A stretch of 64,000 nucleotides of DNA from an uncultured Lachnospiraceae bacterium (lineage in GTDB: Bacteria > Bacillota > Clostridia > Lachnospirales > Lachnospiraceae). How positions within the stretch are numbered: position 1 is the first letter of the stretch; each line of letters begins with the position of its first letter. The stretch is taken from positions 62,001 to 126,000 of the forward strand of contig CAJKGK010000001.1 in the NCBI GenBank assembly GCA_905199445.1, given 5' to 3'. The notes beneath the pieces were generated by a model that was not told where the DNA came from, searched no databases, and was given only the letters and a program-made list of their open reading frames with translations. A program made the position numbers and the translations under genes. This document shows positions 60,887 to 64,000 of the stretch, piece after piece.

Positions 60887-61105
60887 CTAATAGTTTTCGT
60901 TTGCGATTCTTTCAAATTCCTCTACAGCCCTCTGACTTCTTCTGCCTGTTTCCATCACAAATCTGGATTTATTTCCCAGCTGGGCCACAGAATCAGACAG
61001 TTGTCTGTAATTTTCATCCTGCCATAAAACAGATGCCTTTTTTATGGCATTTCCCAGTTTTGTCACAGACAGTTCAAATGCCATAAGCTCTCCATAGTTT
61101 CCCAT
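60887..61105 (-). CDS. Small helical WXG-like protein, about 72 aa (W-Q-D)
   Basis: Turn at SVLWQDENYRQL, with VEEF 33 residues after the Trp and the end IANENY: the same pattern as the other two small proteins. Starts are possible at GTG 61123 (no ribosome site, 3 bases after the polC stop), ATG 61105 (GGGG 6 bases upstream) and ATG 61084 (GGAG 5 bases upstream). I use 61105. The first helix is shorter than in its paralogues. First gene of the operon; only about 20 bases after polC, with no terminator between. Confidence 0.7.
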   Translation of the reverse strand: MGNYGELMAFELSVTKLGNAIKKASVLWQDENYRQLSDSVAQLGNKSRFVMETGRRSQRAVEEFERIANENY

Positions 61106-61126
61106 AAATTTCCCCGCTTTCACTTT

Positions 61127-64000
61127 TTACATAATATCAAAAATAGACAGCTGATTGCTTTCCGGCAAATCGCCCAAAAGCCCCAGATGATAAAGTGTGT
61201 CCACAACCGACTGACCAACCTTTGCCCGCTGCCGGATATCGTCCCTCGAAATATAGGGACCATGCTGTCCGGCCTCTGCCAAGGCCTCACCTGCAGTGTC
61301 TGCAATACCCTCGATGGAAGAAAACGGCGGTCTCAGTTTGCCGTCCTCAATCAAAAACTTAGTGGCATGAGATTTGTACAAATCTACAGGCAGAAATTCA
61401 AAGCCTCTGGCATACATTTCCTGAACAATACGCATATCCTTAAGGGTCGACTCTTCCTTCTGGCTCAGGTTTGGATTAGCCTTATAGTTTTTAATGTGTC
61501 GGTCCAAAGCCGCCTTGCCCTGACACATCAGCTCATAATTAAAGGCCGTTGCTCTGATGCTGAAAAATGAGGCATAAAAAGCCAATGGTTCGTGAATTTT
61601 AAACCAGGCAATACGAAATCCCATCATTACATAGGCCACCGCATGGGCTTTCGGAAACATATATTTGATCTTTTTACATGACCATATATACCAGTCTGGC
61701 ACATCATGTTCTTTCATTGCCGCTTCCCATTCCGGGGTCAGCCCCTTACCTTTTCGCACACTTTCCATAATTTTAAATGACAGCTCAGACTCCATTCCTT
61801 TATGAATGAGATAAATCATAATATCATCTCGTGTGCAGATGGCTGTGGAAATCGTTGCCTTGCCCTCCTGAATCAGTGTCTGGGCATTGCCCAGCCATAC
61901 ATCTGTCCCATGGGACAGCCCTGCAATCCGGGCCAGATCGGAAAATGCGGTAGGATGGGTATCCTTTAACATCTGCATGGCAAAATCCGTACCAAACTCC
62001 GGAACCCCCAAAGATCCCAGCTCCGTGCCCCCAATATCCTCGGGCTTAATTCCCAGGGCATCCAGTCCATGAAACAATGACAGTACGTCCGGATCATCCA
62101 GTCGGATTTTTGTGGCATCCACACCGGTAATATCCTCCAGCATACGAATCATTGTGGGATCATCGTGTCCCAGTATATCCAGCTTTAAAAGGTTATGGTC
62201 AATAGAATGGTAGTCAAAATGCGTGGTAATGGTTCTTGTATTCACGTCATTGGCAGGATGCTGCACTGGCGTAAAGGTATAAATTTCCATACCCATAGGA
62301 ACAACCACAATACCGCCAGGATGCTGACCGCTGGTTCGGCGCACACCAACACAGCCCTCTGCAATCCGCTCCAGCTCGCAGCTGCGTTTATGGATCTCAT
62401 GATCCTCATAATAGCCTCTGGCATAGCCGTAAGCTGTTTTTTCCGCCAATGTACCGATCGTTCCCGCTCTGAAGGTCTGTCCGTGTCCGAAAATAACCTC
62501 CGTATAGTCATGGGCCTTACTCTGATATTCACCTGAAAAATTCAGGTCAATATCCGGTTCCTTATTTCCTTTAAACCCCAGGAAAGTTTCAAAAGGGATA
62601 TCATGGCCTTCTTTGGACAAAGGCTGACCGCAGACCGGGCAAAGCTTATCTTCCATATCACATCCGCTGCGTCCTGAAAAACTTTTCACATAATCAGAGT
62701 CAAAGTCCACATACTTGCAGTTTGGACATAAATAATGAGCCTGGAGCGAGTTTACCTCTGTAATACCGGCCATAAACGCCGCAAAGGAAGATCCGACAGA
62801 ACCACGGGAGCCTACCAGATAGCCGTCATCAACGGACTTCCACACCAGTTTCTGGGCAATGATATACATCACGGCGAAACCATTGCTGATAATAGAATTC
62901 AGCTCTCTCTCCAGACGCTCGGTCACGATATCAGGCAAATTTTCTCCGTAAATCGAATGGGCCTTTTCATAACATATATTTCTCAGCGTCTGATCGGAAT
63001 TTTCAATGACCGGAGGGCACTTGTCCGGGCTCACCGGCGAAATTTTTTCGATGCGGTCTGCAATCTTATTGGTGTTGGTAATTACAACCTCCTCTGCCTT
63101 TTCCGATCCCAGATACATAAATTCCTCTAGCATTTCTTCTGTTGTCCGAAAATACAGAGGCGGCTGGTTGTCTGCATCTGCAAAGCCTTTTCCGGCCATA
63201 ATTACCCGGCGGTAAAGCTCATCCTCCGGATTGAGAAAGTGCACATCACAGGTGGCACATACAGGTTTGTCAAACTGCGCCCCGAGGCGGACAATTTTCC
63301 GATTCAGCTCTCGTAAATCCTCCTCATTGTTCACCTGAGGAATCTTTTCACTGTCAATCATGAAGTGATTATTGCCGATGGGCTGAATCTCCAGATAATC
63401 ATAAAAGCCAACGATTCTGGCGATTTCATCCTCCGGCCGATTGTTAAGTACAGCCTGAAACAACTCCCCGGCCTCGCAGGCGGAGCCTATAATCAGCCCT
63501 TCCCTGTACTTATTCAGCAGACTTTTAGGAATTCTGGGCCGACGCTGATAATACTGAAGGTGAGACAAGGAAACAAGACGGTAAAGATTCACCCGGCCAA
63601 TCTCATTTTGAACAAGGATAATGCAGTGAAAGGTTTTCAGTTTTTTAATGGCACTGTCTGACATATGGCTGATGGCATTTAACGCGTCCAGATCATAAAT
63701 TTCCTGCTTTTTCAGCCGCTGTATAAACCGCACAAAAACATGTGCCGTAGCCTGAGCATCATCTACTGCCCGGTGATGATTTTCCAGCACACAATCCATA
63801 GCCGCCACCACGGTATCCAGCTTATAATTTTTAAGATCCGGCAGCATGGCCCTGGCAATTCCCAGCGTATCCACAACCACAAATTCCCGCTCAATCCCCT
63901 GAACCTGACAATTATGCTTTATAAAGCTCATGTCAAACGCCGCATTATGAGCCACCATGATACAGCCTTCGCAAAATGCCATAAATTCCGGCAGCACCTG
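61127..64000 (-). CDS. polC: DNA polymerase III alpha subunit, PolC type, N-terminus cut by window edge
   Basis: The main replicative polymerase of low-GC Gram-positives. 957 residues are visible of about 1400-1450. The visible part starts inside the DEDD exonuclease (HNAAFDMSF, later HRAVDDAQATAHVF), continues through the second PHP part (LIIGSACEAGELF, CATCDVHFLNPED) and the palm with GYLVGSRGSVGSSF, a Cys4-type zinc site (CPNC...CDMEDKLCPVC) and PDIDLNFSGEYQ with the catalytic Asp pair, then the fingers (ARGYYEDHEIH, RTSGQHPGGIVV) and the C-terminal helix-hairpin-helix end LRPPFSSIEGIADTAGEAL. The frame stays open to the right window edge. Confidence 0.98.
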   Translation of the reverse strand, partial: QVLPEFMAFCEGCIMVAHNAAFDMSFIKHNCQVQGIEREFVVVDTLGIARAMLPDLKNYKLDTVVAAMDCVLENHHRAVDDAQATAHVFVRFIQRLKKQEIYDLDALNAISHMSDSAIKKLKTFHCIILVQNEIGRVNLYRLVSLSHLQYYQRRPRIPKSLLNKYREGLIIGSACEAGELFQAVLNNRPEDEIARIVGFYDYLEIQPIGNNHFMIDSEKIPQVNNEEDLRELNRKIVRLGAQFDKPVCATCDVHFLNPEDELYRRVIMAGKGFADADNQPPLYFRTTEEMLEEFMYLGSEKAEEVVITNTNKIADRIEKISPVSPDKCPPVIENSDQTLRNICYEKAHSIYGENLPDIVTERLERELNSIISNGFAVMYIIAQKLVWKSVDDGYLVGSRGSVGSSFAAFMAGITEVNSLQAHYLCPNCKYVDFDSDYVKSFSGRSGCDMEDKLCPVCGQPLSKEGHDIPFETFLGFKGNKEPDIDLNFSGEYQSKAHDYTEVIFGHGQTFRAGTIGTLAEKTAYGYARGYYEDHEIHKRSCELERIAEGCVGVRRTSGQHPGGIVVVPMGMEIYTFTPVQHPANDVNTRTITTHFDYHSIDHNLLKLDILGHDDPTMIRMLEDITGVDATKIRLDDPDVLSLFHGLDALGIKPEDIGGTELGSLGVPEFGTDFAMQMLKDTHPTAFSDLARIAGLSHGTDVWLGNAQTLIQEGKATISTAICTRDDIMIYLIHKGMESELSFKIMESVRKGKGLTPEWEAAMKEHDVPDWYIWSCKKIKYMFPKAHAVAYVMMGFRIAWFKIHEPLAFYASFFSIRATAFNYELMCQGKAALDRHIKNYKANPNLSQKEESTLKDMRIVQEMYARGFEFLPVDLYKSHATKFLIEDGKLRPPFSSIEGIADTAGEALAEAGQHGPYISRDDIRQRAKVGQSVVDTLYHLGLLGDLPESNQLSIFDIM

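Noticed and set aside
55105..61105. Calling the locus a classical type VII secretion system
   Set aside because: There is no EsaA, EssA, EssB, YukD, FHA domain, membrane helix or toxin/immunity pair, and the small proteins carry W-x-D rather than W-x-G.

Overview
The window looks like chromosome from a low-to-mid GC Gram-positive anaerobe of the Clostridia, most likely a Lachnospiraceae-type gut bacterium. The signs are a six-gene Rnf complex, a PolC-type replicase, the infC-rpmI-rplT operon with a Firmicute-type leader, the rimP-nusA-rnpM-ylxQ-infB-rbfA-nrnA-truB-ribF operon, GAAC-N4-GTTT (clostridial LexA) boxes, and sigma-A promoters often with an extended -10. There is no integrase, transposase, phage gene or CRISPR array.

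Layout. 1-2.5 kb (minus): a four-gene unit of a nucleoside deaminase, an acidic orphan, a small Cys-rich protein and glpK (cut by the window edge). 2.5-6.8 kb (minus): rplT-rpmI-infC with a leader attenuator, thrS, and a small alarmone synthetase. 7.2-7.8 kb (plus): a LacA/Maa-type acetyltransferase, then a minus-strand tRNA-Ser(CGA) and asd. 9.5-12.9 kb (plus): a MoxR ATPase - DUF58 - DUF4129-like operon. 13-14.9 kb: a GNAT acetyltransferase and a subgroup-Ie aspartate aminotransferase. 15.2-20.1 kb: rnfCDGEAB. 20.5-24.7 kb: a PucR-type regulator, a shared sugar-ABC ATPase (UgpC/MsmX type), and an M32 carboxypeptidase. 24.9-26.8 kb: maf and an orphan. 26.9-29.2 kb: a two-gene radical-SAM DNA-repair-type unit whose promoter carries two LexA-type boxes. 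29.3-37.9 kb: the nusA-infB operon, with an infB carrying six 28-residue Arg/Gly/Asn/Asp repeats. 38-38.9 kb: degV.

39.1-55 kb is a glycan-use island: an alpha-L-rhamnosidase (GH78), an AraC regulator, a solute-binding lipoprotein with two LplB/LplC-type permeases, a YesM/YesN-type two-component pair, a LacI regulator, a DUF5060-DUF4038 (apiosidase-like, GH140-type) hydrolase and a large alpha/beta hydrolase. The importer has no ATPase of its own, and the UgpC-type ATPase at 21.7 kb could energise it. Rhamnosidase plus apiosidase-like enzymes suggest rhamnogalacturonan-II side chains or apiose/rhamnose plant glycosides as substrate (inference).

55.1-61.1 kb is the most novel part. Directly behind polC sits a tight operon of three small helical proteins that share a W-x-D turn (like WXG100 proteins but with Asp for Gly), one 252-residue coiled-coil protein, and a ~1465-residue cytosolic FtsK/SpoIIIE-type ATPase. 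That ATPase is built from four modules, of which only the third keeps a full Walker A motif. The membrane and accessory genes of a classical type VII secretion system are absent, so this may be an undescribed WXG-like/FtsK system.
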